Assembly (NCBI GenBank): GCA_010365205.1
Contig: JAAFGU010000131.1
Location: 1-6,674, forward strand
From: Aromatoleum sp.
Lineage (GTDB): Bacteria > Pseudomonadota > Gammaproteobacteria > Burkholderiales > Casimicrobiaceae
Direction of reading: 5' to 3'
DNA length: 6,674 bases
Shown piece after piece: positions 1 through 5,945 of the stretch; position 1 is the stretch's first letter; every line of letters begins with the position of its first letter. Under the pieces are notes generated by a model. It was given only the letters and a program-made list of their open reading frames with translations, made no database searches and was not told the DNA's origin. Position numbers and translations under genes: made by a program.

Positions 1-1688
1 CCGGTTGCCGCGGGCGCGCCGGCGGCGATGTCGTCCGCGGCACGGCCGGTCGGCCGCGTCAATGCCTGCGCGACAACGAACGACAGCCTTTTGCCGAGCC
101 CGATGTCGGCGAGGATCTCGAGCTGGCTATTCGCGCCGTACTCGCGCTGCAGGCCGTCCCAGCGTTCCCAGGTGATCGCCTCGGGCGCAACCTTCAGCGT
201 CGCGAGTGCCTGGGTCAACAGCCGTTCGCCCAGCGCCGCCGACTCCTTCTGCTGCAGCCCCTTCAGGAAATGCCGGATCCGCGAACGCGCCTTGCCGGTT
301 GCGACGAACGACAGCCACGACGGATTCGGCCGGGCGACGGGCGACGTCAGAATCTCGACGTGGTCGCCGTTCTTGAGCTCGGTGCGCAGGGGCAGCAGCT
401 CGTAGTTGATCCGTGCCCCGACGCAATGGTGGCCGATGTCGGTGTGCACGCCGTACGCGAAATCGACGGCCGTCGCGCCGCGCGGCAGTGCCATGATCTT
501 GCCTTTCGGCGTGAACACGTAGATCTCTTCGGGGAAGAGGTCGCCCTTGATGTTCTCGAGGAACTCCTTCGAATCGCGGGACTCGGACTGGATCTCGAGG
601 AGACTTTGCAGCCAGCGGTGCGTTTCGCGCTGCGCTTCGGCCAGGTCCAGTTCGCCGCCGGACTTGTACAGCCAGTGCGCCGCGACGCCGGCCTCGGCGA
701 TCCGGTGCATGGCGTGAGTGCGGATCTGCGCTTCCAGCGGCGTGCCGAACGGCCCGAACAGCGTCGTGTGCAGCGACTGGTAGCCGTTGGCCTTCGGAAT
801 CGCAATGTAGTCCTTGAACTTGCCGGGGATCGGCTTGTACGCGCCGTGCAGCACGCCCAGCGCCGCGTAACAGGCGGTGGTGTCGGGGACCAGCACGCGC
901 ACGCCGTAGATGTCGAAGACCTGCGAGAACGTGTAGTGCTTTTCGCGCATCTTCTTGTACACCGAGAAGATCGCCTTTTCGCGGCCGGTCACGACCGCCG
1001 CGATGCCGCCCTTGGCGAAGCCCTCGCGGATCACGTCGAGCAGACGGTTCATCACTTCGCGCCGGTTGCCGCGCGCGGCCTTGATCGCGCCGGCGAGGAT
1101 GCGGAAGCGCATCGGATACAGATGCTTGAACGCGAGGTCCTGCAGTTCGAGGTAGAGCGTATTGAGGCCGAGCCGGTTGGCGATCGGCGCGTAAATATCG
1201 AGCGTTTCGCGCGCGATGCGCTTGCGGTGGGCGCGCGCCATCGCGTCGAGCGTGCGCATGTTGTGCAGCCGGTCGGCCAGCTTGATCAGGATGACGCGAA
1301 CGTCCTGCGCCATCGCGAGCAGCATCTTGCGGAAGCTCTCGGCCTGCGCTTCCTCGCGCGAATCGAACTCGATCTGGTCGAGCTTGGAGACGCCGTCGAC
1401 CATGTTGGCGACGGGCTTGCCGAACGTGGTCTCGAGCTGGAGCTTGGTGACGGAGGTGTCCTCCATCACGTCGTGCAATAGCGCGGCGGCGAGGCCCTGC
1501 GCGTCGAGCCGCCACTGCGACAGGATGCTGGCGACTGCCAGCGGGTGAGTGATGTAGGGCTCGCCCGACTTGCGAAACTGGCCGCGATGCGCCGCGTCCG
1601 AAAATTCAAACGCGCGCTCGACCAGCGCGATATCAGGCGGCGGCAGGTAATTGCCGAGGTGTCGGGTGAACTCCGCGATCTCGGACAT
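1..1688 (-). CDS. spoT: Bifunctional (p)ppGpp synthetase/hydrolase SpoT (Rel family), C-terminus cut by window edge
   Basis: Makes (p)ppGpp from GTP/GDP plus ATP and hydrolyses it; a cytosolic stringent-response enzyme. I translated the frame from ATG 1688–1686 and it stays open to position 1, giving 562 residues. The HD hydrolase domain (about 20–200) keeps metal ligands H48, H72-D73 and D139 plus E76-D77, which match H53, H77-D78 and D144 of Streptococcus Rel. The synthetase domain (about 230–350) has D259 in DIYGVR, Y303 in NGYQSLHT and E319 in LEAQIRT. Residues 290–293 read KFKD, the basic RXKD-type motif of bifunctional enzymes, not the acidic EXDD of RelA. A TGS domain starts near 389. 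Family members run about 700–780 residues, so the rest of the regulatory half, including any ACT domain, lies outside the window. It is last of the four operon genes seen here, 35 bp after rpoZ. AAGG at 1701–1698 lies 9 nt before the ATG. Confidence 0.96.
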   Translation of the reverse strand, partial: MSEIAEFTRHLGNYLPPPDIALVERAFEFSDAAHRGQFRKSGEPYITHPLAVASILSQWRLDAQGLAAALLHDVMEDTSVTKLQLETTFGKPVANMVDGVSKLDQIEFDSREEAQAESFRKMLLAMAQDVRVILIKLADRLHNMRTLDAMARAHRKRIARETLDIYAPIANRLGLNTLYLELQDLAFKHLYPMRFRILAGAIKAARGNRREVMNRLLDVIREGFAKGGIAAVVTGREKAIFSVYKKMREKHYTFSQVFDIYGVRVLVPDTTACYAALGVLHGAYKPIPGKFKDYIAIPKANGYQSLHTTLFGPFGTPLEAQIRTHAMHRIAEAGVAAHWLYKSGGELDLAEAQRETHRWLQSLLEIQSESRDSKEFLENIKGDLFPEEIYVFTPKGKIMALPRGATAVDFAYGVHTDIGHHCVGARINYELLPLRTELKNGDHVEILTSPVARPNPSWLSFVATGKARSRIRHFLKGLQQKESAALGERLLTQALATLKVAPEAITWERWDGLQREYGANSQLEILADIGLGKRLSFVVAQALTRPTGRAADDIAAGAPAAT

Positions 1689-1697
1689 TCCCCGCCG

Positions 1698-1701
1698 CCT
1701 T
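1698..1701 (-). promoter_or_regulatory. Ribosome binding site of spoT
   Basis: Read on the minus strand, AAGG lies 9 nt before the ATG at 1688. It supports that start, which also gives the expected SpoT N-terminus. A GGGGA run directly against the ATG is too close to act as the site. Confidence 0.5.
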
Positions 1702-1723
1702 CATCACCGGCGCTGCATCAGCA

Positions 1724-1930
1724 TCAGGTCTGCGGTTTCAGCAGCATCTCGATGCCGACCTTGCCGGCCGCGATTTCGCGCAGCGCGATAACGGTCGGCT
1801 TGTCGCGATCGGCCTCGACCAGCGGCGCGGAGCCGGCCGAAATCTGGCGGGAGCGATTGGTCGCCGCGAGCGTCAACTCGAAGCGGTTGGGGATCCGGGC
1901 AAGACAGTCTTCGATCGTGATGCGGGCCAT
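1724..1930 (-). CDS. rpoZ: DNA-directed RNA polymerase omega subunit
   Basis: Small RNA polymerase subunit of 68 residues that helps fold and hold beta-prime. In Proteobacteria it also forms part of (p)ppGpp site 1 at the beta-prime/omega interface. The N-terminus MARITIEDC matches the family pattern, including the MAR residues that line that site in E. coli. The segment NRFELTLAATNRSRQI (about 16–31) is the conserved omega core, and KPTVIALREIAAGKVG (about 44–59) is the second conserved helix. E. coli omega has 91 residues; short forms near 67 residues are usual in Betaproteobacteria, so this looks complete. It lies 27 bp after gmk and 35 bp before spoT on the same strand. AGAGG sits 5 nt before the ATG. 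Confidence 0.96.
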   Translation of the reverse strand: MARITIEDCLARIPNRFELTLAATNRSRQISAGSAPLVEADRDKPTVIALREIAAGKVGIEMLLKPQT

Positions 1931-1935
1931 GACAA

Positions 1936-1940
1936 CCTCT
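1936..1940 (-). promoter_or_regulatory. Ribosome binding site of rpoZ
   Basis: AGAGG on the minus strand, followed by 5 nt (TTGTC) and ATG at 1930. It is the clearest Shine-Dalgarno sequence in the operon and falls in the 27-bp gap after the gmk stop codon. Confidence 0.55.
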
Positions 1941-1957
1941 GGATGTGTGGATGGAAA

Positions 1958-2605
1958 TCAGGGCGCGAGCAGCCGTTGCAACAACTGGGCGTGACGCGTC
2001 GACTGGCGCGGTGCGGTCAGCCGCGCCGCACGTACGATGGCGCTCAGGTCGTCGACTGCCCTCGCAAAGTCCTGATTCATAATAACATAATCGAACTCCC
2101 CGCAGTGGCGCATCTCTTCGCGCGCCGCGTCCAGCCGGAGGGAGATGACTTCGGGCGCATCCTGTCCGCGCTTTTCGAGCCGTTCCCGCAGCGATTCGAG
2201 CGACGGCGGCAGGATGAAGATATGGACGGCTTCCGGGATCAGCCGGCGCACCTGCGCGGCGCCCTGCCAGTCGATCTCGAGCAGCACGTCGTGGCCGCGA
2301 GCGACTTCCTCCCGCAGCCAGGTCGCCGACGTGGCGTACCAATGGCCGTGGACGAACGCGTGTTCGAGGAATTCGCCGCCGCCGTTCAGCGCGAGGAAGC
2401 GCGGCTCGTCGACAAAGTGGTAGTGGACGCCGTCGATTTCGCCGGGGCGGGGTGCGCGCGTCGTGTACGACACCGACAGCCGGATCCCGGGTTCACGCTC
2501 CAGCAGCGCCGCGACCAGGCTCGTCTTGCCGCCTCCCGACGGCGCGGCGAGGACGAACAGGCAACCCGATGCCGGTGGCGCCTTGGTGACATGGCTGTCA
2601 GGCAT
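1958..2605 (-). CDS. gmk: Guanylate kinase
   Basis: Phosphorylates GMP to GDP with ATP in the cytosol, the step that feeds GTP and (p)ppGpp synthesis. The protein is 215 residues; E. coli Gmk is 207, the difference being a longer N-terminus before the P-loop. P-loop APSGGGKTS spans about 21–29 with K27. The GMP-binding segment SYTTRAPRPGEIDG spans 46–59 with R50 and R53, and the following VHYHFV supplies the GMP-contact tyrosine Y62. FLEHAFVHGHWYAT (79–92) and LEIDWQGAAQVR (109–120) are further family signatures, followed by the lid near 135–150. The start is 9 nt after the yicC stop. The nearest purine-rich stretch is weak and far (GAG, 12 nt upstream), so translation may depend on ribosomes ending on yicC. 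Several bacterial Gmk enzymes are inhibited by (p)ppGpp, which fits its place beside spoT; that was not tested here. Confidence 0.97.
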   Translation of the reverse strand: MPDSHVTKAPPASGCLFVLAAPSGGGKTSLVAALLEREPGIRLSVSYTTRAPRPGEIDGVHYHFVDEPRFLALNGGGEFLEHAFVHGHWYATSATWLREEVARGHDVLLEIDWQGAAQVRRLIPEAVHIFILPPSLESLRERLEKRGQDAPEVISLRLDAAREEMRHCGEFDYVIMNQDFARAVDDLSAIVRAARLTAPRQSTRHAQLLQRLLAP

Positions 2606-2614
2606 CGTTGATCA

Positions 2615-3481
2615 TCACTCGATGTTCTGCACCTGCTCGCGCATCTGCTCGATCAGCACCTTGAGCTCGAGCGACGCCTGCGACAGCTGAGCATCGACCG
2701 ACTTCGAGCCCAGCGTGTTGGCCTCGCGGTGCAACTCCTGCATCAGGAAATCGAGACGCTTGCCGGCAGTGCCGCCGGCCTTCAGCACGCGGCGAACCTC
2801 GATGATGTGCGTGGTCAGCCGCTGGACTTCCTCGGCAACGTCTACCTTGGTCGCGAACAGTGCGAGTTCCTGCTTCAGCCGGTCCTGGTCCGGGTCGAGG
2901 CCCGCTTCGCGCAGGCGCGCGCCGAGCTTCTCGACATAAGCGGCGTGAAGCTCCGGGATTCGCGGAGCGACGCGGGCCACCTGGATTTCGATGGCTGCGC
3001 ACCGCTCCTCGAGTGTTGTCGCCAGTTTCTCCCCTTCGCGGGCACGGGACGCCGCGAGATCGGCCAGCGCTTGCGCGACCAGCGTCTGGACGTGCCGGGC
3101 AAGTTCTTCCGGCGGGACGGTCGGTTCGGCGAGGACACCGGGCCAGCGCAGAATTTCCGCAACCGTCAGCGGCGCTACGCCGGGTGCACGCCGCGTTACG
3201 GCGTCTGCCGCCGCTGAAAGCTGCCCGACGCGCGCCGCATCGACGGCAAGCGTCGCCGCGCCCGGAGTGGTCCGATTGAGGGAAATGCGGCACTCGACCT
3301 TGCCGCGCTTCAATTCACCCGCAATACGCTCGCGCAGCAACGATTCCTGGGCCCGGAGCTCATCGGGAACGCGGATCTGGAGGTCGAGGTAGCGGTGGTT
3401 GACCGAGCGCAGTTCGACGGAGAGGGAAACGCCCGGCAACTCCGCAGCAACCGCCGCGAAGCCGGTCATACTGAGGATCAT
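2615..3481 (-). CDS. yicC: YicC family endoribonuclease
   Basis: A 288-residue protein matching the YicC family (E. coli YicC 287 residues), linked in recent work to RNA cleavage and sRNA decay. The N-terminus MILSMTGFAAV and the block VELRSVNHRYLDLQIRVP (about 22–39) are the family hallmark, followed by RGKVECRISL (about 59–68). The C-terminal half (about 140–288) is helical and ends in the conserved block from KRLDFLMQELHREANTLGSK to LSQASLELKVLIEQMREQVQNIE. M1 is chosen over M5 because family members normally begin MI.SMT. There is no Shine-Dalgarno before the ATG (upstream reads GATTTCCCGCA), and that ATG overlaps the TGA of an upstream frame as ATGA. First gene of the minus-strand operon; yicC–gmk linkage is common in bacteria. 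The cellular target here is not known. Confidence 0.94.
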   Translation of the reverse strand: MILSMTGFAAVAAELPGVSLSVELRSVNHRYLDLQIRVPDELRAQESLLRERIAGELKRGKVECRISLNRTTPGAATLAVDAARVGQLSAAADAVTRRAPGVAPLTVAEILRWPGVLAEPTVPPEELARHVQTLVAQALADLAASRAREGEKLATTLEERCAAIEIQVARVAPRIPELHAAYVEKLGARLREAGLDPDQDRLKQELALFATKVDVAEEVQRLTTHIIEVRRVLKAGGTAGKRLDFLMQELHREANTLGSKSVDAQLSQASLELKVLIEQMREQVQNIE

Positions 3482-3543
3482 TGCGGGAAATCGCCGGGTT
3501 TTTGCTGCTTTTCCGGCTTTACTTTGGGTGCGTTCATCCGGAG

Positions 3544-3572
3544 AATGTATGCGTTATCCGAGGCTGGCGCAA
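3544..3572 (-). promoter_or_regulatory. Candidate sigma-70 promoter for the yicC operon
   Basis: On the minus strand, TTGCGC (3572–3567) and TACATT (3549–3544) are separated by exactly 17 bp. Matches to consensus are 3/6 and 4/6, so this is a modest candidate. The start point would fall near 3537, giving yicC a leader of roughly 55 nt. Confidence 0.3.
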
Positions 3573-3588
3573 GCGCGCCGCCGCGCGT

Positions 3589-3597
3589 TGGTATCCT
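3589..3597 (+). promoter_or_regulatory. Candidate extended -10 element for the kinase–phosphatase pair
   Basis: TGGTATCCT on the plus strand fits the extended -10 form TGn plus TATCCT (4/6 to TATAAT). There is no recognisable -35 at the right distance. Transcription would start near 3604, about 50 nt before the kinase ATG. Weak evidence. Confidence 0.22.
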
Positions 3598-3652
3598 GAC
3601 TGGCACGCGAATTGCGAGCGTCTTTCGCGGATAACCTCTAGCATCCGAAACC

Positions 3653-4591
3653 ATGGCCGTCACCAATCAGGCCCTCCCCGGGGCCTACCAGCTGCTGAAT
3701 TACCGGATCGACCGGCAGATCAGCCGCGGCGGCTTTTCGATCGTCTATCGCGCGTTCGACGAGATGGGCGCGCCGGTCGCGATCAAGGAATACCTGCCCT
3801 CGTCGCTGGTGCTGCGCACCGAGGGCGACATCGTTCGCGCGAGCACCGCCGAGAATCTCACCTCGTTCCGCTACGGGATGAAGTGCTTCTTCGAGGAGGG
3901 CCGCGCGCTCGCCAAGATCAATCACCCGAACGTCGTGCGCGTGCTGAACTTCTTCCGCGCCAATGAAACCGTGTACATGGTGATGCGCTACGAGCGCGGC
4001 CGCACGCTGCAGCAGCAGATCCAGATGCGGCAGGACCAGATGTCGGAGCGCCTCGTTCGCCACGTATTCATGCACCTGCTCAACGGACTGCGCGAGGTGC
4101 ACACGCACAAGCTGCTGCATCTGGACATCAAGCCGGCGAACATCTACCTGCGCACCGACGGCACCCCGGTGTTGCTCGACTTCGGCGCCGCCCGGCAGAC
4201 GCTGACGACCAACCGGCCGAAGCTGGCGCCGATGTACACACCGGGCTTCGCCGCGCCCGAGCAATACCGCGATCCGGATCGCCTCGGCCCCTGGACCGAC
4301 GTTTACGGCGTGGGTGCGAGCATGTTCGCGTGTCTCGCCGCGTTCGCGCCGCAGGCCGCCGACGCGCGAATCCAGGAAGACCACCTGGTATCGGCGAAGA
4401 AAATCTGGTCGGGACAGTACTCTGACAACGTGCTCGAGGTGATCGACTGGTGCCTGCGCCTCGATCCCCTGGAACGGCCACAATCGGTGTTCGCGCTGCA
4501 AAAGGCAATCCGCGACATTCCGCCGAAGAAGCGCAAGCTCACGTTCTTCGATGCGCTGAAGCGAAAGCTGTTCAGCGAGCTCGGCGCCTGA
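3653..4591 (+). CDS. Soluble Hanks-type serine/threonine protein kinase
   Basis: Transfers phosphate from ATP to Ser/Thr of target proteins in the cytosol. The 312 residues are nearly all kinase domain (about 17–290). The glycine-rich loop SRGGFSIV (24–31) has Ser in place of the first Gly. Other motifs are catalytic Lys K45 in VAIKEYLP, probable helix-C Glu E82, HLDIKPAN (156–163) with D158, K160 and N163, DFG (176–178), APE (201–203), D216 in the WTDVYG block and R275 in DPLERP. The Arg of HRD is Leu157, so this is a non-RD kinase and may not need activation-loop phosphorylation. There is no transmembrane segment, PASTA or other sensor domain; the tail (about 291–312) is basic. An in-frame TAA at 3632 excludes an earlier start, and no Shine-Dalgarno is visible. 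A PP2C phosphatase follows 31 bp downstream and is the likely antagonist. Substrates are unknown. Confidence 0.93.
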   Translation: MAVTNQALPGAYQLLNYRIDRQISRGGFSIVYRAFDEMGAPVAIKEYLPSSLVLRTEGDIVRASTAENLTSFRYGMKCFFEEGRALAKINHPNVVRVLNFFRANETVYMVMRYERGRTLQQQIQMRQDQMSERLVRHVFMHLLNGLREVHTHKLLHLDIKPANIYLRTDGTPVLLDFGAARQTLTTNRPKLAPMYTPGFAAPEQYRDPDRLGPWTDVYGVGASMFACLAAFAPQAADARIQEDHLVSAKKIWSGQYSDNVLEVIDWCLRLDPLERPQSVFALQKAIRDIPPKKRKLTFFDALKRKLFSELGA

Positions 4592-4622
4592 CGCCGGTTG
4601 CGCTCGAGGTCTCCCGCAGTCG

Positions 4623-5543
4623 ATGCGATTCACCATCTTCCAGGAAAGCCGCAAGGGCTCGCGCAAGGTCAACCAGGACCGCATTGCGTACACCTACAGC
4701 CGCGACACGCTGCTGCTGGTGGTCGCCGACGGGATGGGCGGCCACGCCGGCGGCGAAATCGCCGCCCAGATCGCCGCCCGGCTGTTCATCGAGCGCTTCC
4801 AGCAGGAGGCGAAACCCGTCCTCAAGAGTCCTCTGAAGTTCCTGCAGGACTCGATGTTGCGCGCGCACGCGGCGCTGGGCTCCTACGCGAATCAGTTCTC
4901 GATGCTGGAGACCCCGCGCACCACGTGCGTCGCATGCGTCGTCCAGGCCGGCCACGCGTACTGGGCTCACGTCGGCGACTCGCGGCTCTACCTGTATCGG
5001 CAGGGCGGCATCATCGGGCAGACCAAGGACCATTCGAAGGTGCAGTACCTCGTCGATCAGGGAATCATCGGCGCCGACGAGGTCGCGATGCATCCGGACC
5101 GCAACAAGATCTTCAGCTGCCTCGGCGGTCTCGTCGACCCGGTGATCGACCTCGGCAAGCGGACGCCTCTGCGCAACGGCGACGTGATCGTGATGTGCAG
5201 CGATGGCCTCTGGAGCGTGCTGAGCAAGGAAGAGATGTCGACGTGGCTGACGTCGACGCCGATCCTCAAGACCGCGCCGCAGATGATGGCCGAGGCCGAG
5301 AAGCGCGGCGGGTCGGAAGGCGACAATCTGTCGGCGATCGTCGTCCGCTGGGGCCCCGAAACGCTCACCGACGAGCCGTCGACGACGATCACCGAGACGC
5401 TCGGCCTCGGCCAATTCGAAACGCAGATCGACCGCACTCTGACGCTGACCGACCGCAAGGGCGCGCAGCGCGATCTGTCCGACGACGAGATCGAGCACGC
5501 GATCGCGGAAATTCAGGCGACGATTCAGCGATACCGGAGATAA
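4623..5543 (+). CDS. PP2C-family serine/threonine protein phosphatase
   Basis: Metal-dependent (Mn/Mg) phosphatase that removes phosphate from Ser/Thr, probably reversing the upstream kinase. It has 306 residues. PP2C motifs appear in order: NQDR (17–20), VVADGMGGHAGGE (33–45, with metal ligand D36 and G37), AHVGDSRLYLYR (115–126, with D119), DHS (136–138), CSDGLW (192–197, with D194) and GDNLSAIVV (233–241, with D234 and N235). The catalytic core ends near 243. A Thr-rich segment (247–276, ten Thr in 30 residues) and a charged C-terminal helix (about 285–306) follow, beyond the minimal fold. No signal peptide or membrane segment. The ATG is 31 bp after the kinase stop; the only purine-rich site, GAGG at 4606–4609, is 13 nt away and weak. 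The two genes are probably co-transcribed. Confidence 0.94.
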   Translation: MRFTIFQESRKGSRKVNQDRIAYTYSRDTLLLVVADGMGGHAGGEIAAQIAARLFIERFQQEAKPVLKSPLKFLQDSMLRAHAALGSYANQFSMLETPRTTCVACVVQAGHAYWAHVGDSRLYLYRQGGIIGQTKDHSKVQYLVDQGIIGADEVAMHPDRNKIFSCLGGLVDPVIDLGKRTPLRNGDVIVMCSDGLWSVLSKEEMSTWLTSTPILKTAPQMMAEAEKRGGSEGDNLSAIVVRWGPETLTDEPSTTITETLGLGQFETQIDRTLTLTDRKGAQRDLSDDEIEHAIAEIQATIQRYRR

Positions 5544-5661
5544 GCGCGTCGCGCCCGGGTAAGCCGGTCGCGCAAGACGACGCGTCGGACCGTCATTCGC
5601 GCGATGGAGGCGACGGCACCTCCCGGGGGAATGCCGTGCGATGACATTCAAGGCGCCGTCT

Positions 5662-5681
5662 CGCGCGCGAAAGAGCGCGCG
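5662..5681 (+). terminator. GC hairpin, possible transcription end of the kinase–phosphatase pair
   Basis: CGCGCGC (5662–5668) and GCGCGCG (5675–5681) form a perfect 7-bp GC stem around the 6-nt loop GAAAGA. It lies about 120 nt after the phosphatase stop codon. No T-run follows, so it is not a classical intrinsic terminator. It may only slow polymerase or protect the 3' end of the transcript. Confidence 0.3.
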
Positions 5682-5721
5682 CAATCCGACCTGCATCTAT
5701 ACGCCGCGCGTGCCGGCGCGC

Positions 5722-5727
5722 GATAAT
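5722..5727 (+). promoter_or_regulatory. Candidate -10 box for dnaQ
   Basis: GATAAT matches 5/6 of TATAAT. No good -35 is present at 17 bp (ATACGC). Transcription would begin near 5734, just before the inserted element. With the element and one TA removed, the start codon would lie only about 25 nt downstream, a normal leader length. Confidence 0.35.
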
Positions 5728-5746
5728 CTGTCCACCGGCACCCCTA

Positions 5747-5774
5747 GTGGACCGTAACGGCCAAATCAGGAGTG
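5747..5774 (+). repeat. Left terminal inverted repeat of the MITE-like element
   Basis: 28 bp that pair with 5903–5930. Mismatches fall at repeat positions 7, 13, 15, 17, 20 and 22; the outer 6 bp and the inner GGAGTG are perfect. TA at 5745–5746 lies just outside. Confidence 0.72.
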
Positions 5775-5818
5775 TCTGACTCAGTTGCCAAATGAGGCTC
5801 CACACCGATCGCTGCGTT

Positions 5819-5859
5819 GCCGAAGCTCGCAAGGGGGCTCACCATTGCTTCGCTTCGGC
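5819..5859. repeat. Internal hairpin of the MITE-like element
   Basis: GCCGAAGC (5819–5826) is the exact reverse complement of GCTTCGGC (5852–5859), separated by 25 bp. A nested alternative pairs CGCAAGG (5828–5834) with CCTTGCG (5861–5867). If transcribed with dnaQ, either would give a folded leader RNA. Confidence 0.5.
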
Positions 5860-5902
5860 GCCTTGCGCTCGGCGCGGATCGTGGCGTCAGACCACTGGCG
5901 TT

Positions 5903-5930
5903 CACTCCCGCTTCGACAGTTACAGTCCAC
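5903..5930 (-). repeat. Right terminal inverted repeat of the MITE-like element
   Basis: Reverse complement of the left repeat with 22 of 28 matches. It is followed by TA (5931–5932), 13 bp before the dnaQ start codon. Confidence 0.72.
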
Positions 5931-5945
5931 TAGTCCCGACCCCGC

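Larger units (their letters stand above)
3482..3652. promoter_or_regulatory. Divergent intergenic region between yicC and the kinase gene
   Basis: A 171-bp non-coding stretch between genes reading apart. It is visibly more A/T-rich than its surroundings near 3500–3560. It must hold the upstream control of both the yicC–gmk–rpoZ–spoT operon and the kinase–phosphatase pair, unless transcripts come from further away. Candidate promoter elements on each strand are listed separately. No convincing operator palindrome was seen. Confidence 0.6.
5544..5746. other. Non-coding stretch after the phosphatase gene
   Basis: About 200 bp with no supported gene. It contains a strong GC hairpin at 5662–5681 and a GATAAT box at 5722–5727, both listed separately. 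No tRNA-like T-loop or other RNA gene was recognised. It ends at the left junction of the inserted element. Confidence 0.6.
5747..5930. mobile_element. MITE-like non-autonomous insertion element, 184 bp
   Basis: The ends are 28-bp imperfect inverted repeats: 5747–5774 begins GTGGACCGTAAC and the reverse complement of 5930–5903 begins GTGGACTGTAAC. I count 22 of 28 matches, with GGAGTG shared at positions 23–28. TA flanks both ends (5745–5746 and 5931–5932), and each junction reads CTAG, as expected for insertion at TA inside a CTAG target. Further inverted pairs lie inside: GTCTGAC (5774–5780) with GTCAGAC (5886–5892), and GCCGAAGC (5819–5826) with GCTTCGGC (5852–5859). The element is thus largely one imperfect palindrome with no transposase or other gene. 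TA/CTAG targeting fits an IS630/Tc1-mariner-type partner; if CTAG itself is the duplication, an IS5-family partner (YTAR targets) is the alternative. The parent family is inferred, not recognised by sequence. Confidence 0.72.

Noticed and set aside
127..1515. Long open frames on both strands over spoT (for example minus 127–1515 and plus 270–1481)
   Set aside because: The frame starting at ATG 1688 gives a continuous SpoT protein with conserved catalytic residues; the others are shadows.
2598..2615. Five-codon frame MINDA starting in the yicC stop (TGATG) before gmk
   Set aside because: Out of frame with gmk and too short to support; noted only because the gmk ribosome site is weak.
4520..4537. 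PPKKRK motif near the kinase C-terminus resembling a nuclear import signal
   Set aside because: Nothing else suggests a host-targeted effector: no secretion signal, and the gene sits among housekeeping genes. A basic tail is a simpler explanation.
3638..4693. Long minus-strand open frame opposite the kinase gene (351 codons)
   Set aside because: It is antisense to a gene with clear kinase motifs. Its translation is Arg/Ala/Gly/Val/Leu-rich without recognisable domains, as expected from opposite frames of GC-rich genes.
5578..5587. 10-bp perfect palindrome CGACGCGTCG
   Set aside because: CG-rich palindromes of this size are expected by chance in this base composition, and nothing nearby supports an operator.
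4572..5696. Long minus-strand open frame opposite the phosphatase gene (374 codons)
   Set aside because: Antisense shadow of a gene with all PP2C motifs; low-complexity composition and no domain.
5730..5752. GTCCAC...GTGGAC inverted repeat with 11-nt spacer
   Set aside because: The right arm is the outer end of the inserted element, so the pairing with the flank is probably accidental and not an operator or terminator.
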